Source: Chloroflexota bacterium
GTDB taxonomy: Bacteria > Chloroflexota > UBA11872
NCBI GenBank assembly: GCA_026708035.1
Contig: JAPOVQ010000001.1
Coordinates: forward strand, 1 to 64,000
DNA: 64,000 bases
Direction: 5' to 3'
Each line of letters opens with the position of its first letter. The stretch's first letter is position 1. The position numbers and the translations under genes are program-made. Below are positions 63,198 to 64,000 of this stretch, one piece after another. The notes under the pieces are model-generated. The model did not search any database and had not been told where the DNA came from. It was given only the letters and a program-made list of their open reading frames with translations.

Positions 63198-63788
63198 CTA
63201 ATCGCCGCTGGTCTCCGCGTCCGGTTCATCCGGGGCATTTGCAGCAGCCTCCACGGCGCCCCATCGGCGGTCGGCGAGGAGGGCGCCGGCGAGGGCCAGG
63301 ACGGCGATGACGGCGCCGATGGGGGCGGTGAGGAGGACGACGGCGGCGACGATGCCGCTGGTGAGGTCGGCGTAGGCGCCGAGGACGAGGCGACCGAAGC
63401 CGAGCATGCGCCATTGCAGGCGGCGGCGCAGGTGGAGGCGCAGGCCGTGGATGGCGGCAGCGGCCACGGCGCCGAGCACGAGCCCGCCGATGATCGCGGC
63501 CGGGTGGTCCGGCATGACCGCGGCGCCGGCCAAGCCGCCGGCCACGGGCCGGAGCACCCAGCCCACGCGGTCCATGAGGCCGCCGCTGCCGGGGAACTTG
63601 TCGGCGAAGAGGTCGATTGGCAGGAGCAGGAGGGCAATCAGGAACACGGCGCTGGTGCCGACGAACTCGAATGCGGGGTTGGGTGTGACGAAGTCGGAGC
63701 GCCAGGCGAAGAGCGCGGTGAGCGCCACGGTGACGTAAGGGTTGAGGCCGGCGGCGACGCCGAGGACGGGCGCTTGGAGGAACTCCAC
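63198..63788 (-). CDS. DUF4126 membrane protein
   Basis: This 196-residue protein has about five hydrophobic helices. It begins LQAPVLGVAAGLNPYVTVAL and includes LPIDLFADKFPGSGGLMDRVGWVLRPVAGG (given here as two joined parts), which matches the D-K-x-P-x-x-D pattern of DUF4126 proteins. An acidic tail ends it. Function unknown. It lies next to the toxin-antitoxin pair on the same strand. Confidence 0.82.
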   Translation of the reverse strand: MEFLQAPVLGVAAGLNPYVTVALTALFAWRSDFVTPNPAFEFVGTSAVFLIALLLLPIDLFADKFPGSGGLMDRVGWVLRPVAGGLAGAAVMPDHPAAIIGGLVLGAVAAAAIHGLRLHLRRRLQWRMLGFGRLVLGAYADLTSGIVAAVVLLTAPIGAVIAVLALAGALLADRRWGAVEAAANAPDEPDAETSGD

Positions 63789-63831
63789 CTAGGGGGTCCT
63801 ACTGCCGATGCGGCGTCGGGTGCCGCCGGTG

Positions 63832-64000
63832 GTGCGGCCAGCGCGGTGCCTGTTGACCCTCTCCCTAGCCCTCTCCCTCGGTGGGGAGAGGGGACCGGAC
63901 CGCGGATGCGGGGTCGTTGTGGCGTGGAGCCGGTCGGCGGGGATGAACTCCCGCCTCCGCGGGGATGACGGAGGTCGGGTCGTGCGGCCAGCGCGGTGCC
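63832..64000. repeat. Repeat-rich end with 19-base direct repeat
   Basis: GTGCGGCCAGCGCGGTGCC occurs at 63832-63850 and again at 63982-64000, where the window ends. Between them are CCCTCTCC/GGGGAGAGGGG arms and CGCGGGGATGACGG words of the dispersed family. The 150-base spacing suggests a tandem unit that continues outside the window. Confidence 0.7.

Noticed and set aside
1-64000. tRNA genes, rRNA genes, prophage or complete insertion sequence
   Set aside because: I saw no cloverleaf with the T-loop consensus, no rRNA stretch, no integrase or transposase frame and no phage structural genes.

Overview
This is a G+C-rich chromosomal window (about two thirds G+C by eye) from a free-living or host-associated bacterium. 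The mix of genes suggests a marine or sponge-associated Chloroflexota (SAR202-like): phytanoyl-CoA-dioxygenase-family oxidases, a Gfo/Idh oxidoreductase, sugar-phosphate isomerase-like TIM barrels, lipoproteins with Cys lipoboxes, long multi-pass YfhO-like proteins, and intergenic repeats with paired CCCTCTCC/GGAGAGG blocks. This placement is inference; no rRNA or ribosomal protein is present to confirm it. I see no tRNA, rRNA, CRISPR array, prophage or intact insertion sequence.

Layout. 0.1-10.3 kb: small-molecule metabolism (oxidoreductase, branched-chain-amino-acid-type binding lipoprotein plus a decayed second copy, P-loop kinase, HAD dehalogenase, two VOC proteins, YdeI-like protein, DUF3500 lipoprotein, two PhyH oxygenases around a repeat-rich gap, DUF2269 membrane protein). 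10.4-12.9 kb: beta-carbonic anhydrase followed by a BicA-like SulP transporter, a plausible inorganic-carbon module. 12.9-41.9 kb: a large cell-surface glycan locus. It holds four YfhO/GT-C-like giant membrane proteins, each paired with a smaller membrane-anchored partner, three paralogous GT4 glycosyltransferases, another GT4, two GT2s, a methyltransferase, a carbamoyltransferase, a flippase, a broken flippase copy and a B12/radical-SAM protein. 42.0-50.5 kb: a GCS2-type carboxylate-amine ligase, a polyprenyl-phosphate sugar transferase, and a cysE-proS-pepF-larA gene string whose leader contains a convincing cysteine-specific T-box. 50.5-64 kb: housekeeping and accessory genes (LysM/SH3 protein, esterase plus TIM-barrel pair, NUDIX, PspC, pseudouridine synthase, TerC, VOC plus MBL pair, DUF503, a toxin-antitoxin pair with a damaged toxin start, DUF4126).

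How the genes may work together. The glycan locus contains GT-B/GT-A enzymes that act on the cytoplasmic face, decorating enzymes (methyl, carbamoyl), a flippase, and extracytoplasmic-facing GT-C-like proteins that would use polyprenyl-phosphate sugars of the kind made by the DPM1-like GT2 at 43.6 kb. Three of the four giant proteins are translationally coupled (4-base stop/start overlaps) to a short partner protein with one N-terminal and two or more C-terminal membrane segments around an extracytoplasmic domain. I regard this recurring two-gene module as the best candidate for an undescribed system here. The Cys T-box (specifier UGC, T-box UGGA matching the U73 discriminator of tRNA-Cys, promoter, antiterminator and competing hairpin all visible) is the best-supported regulatory finding.
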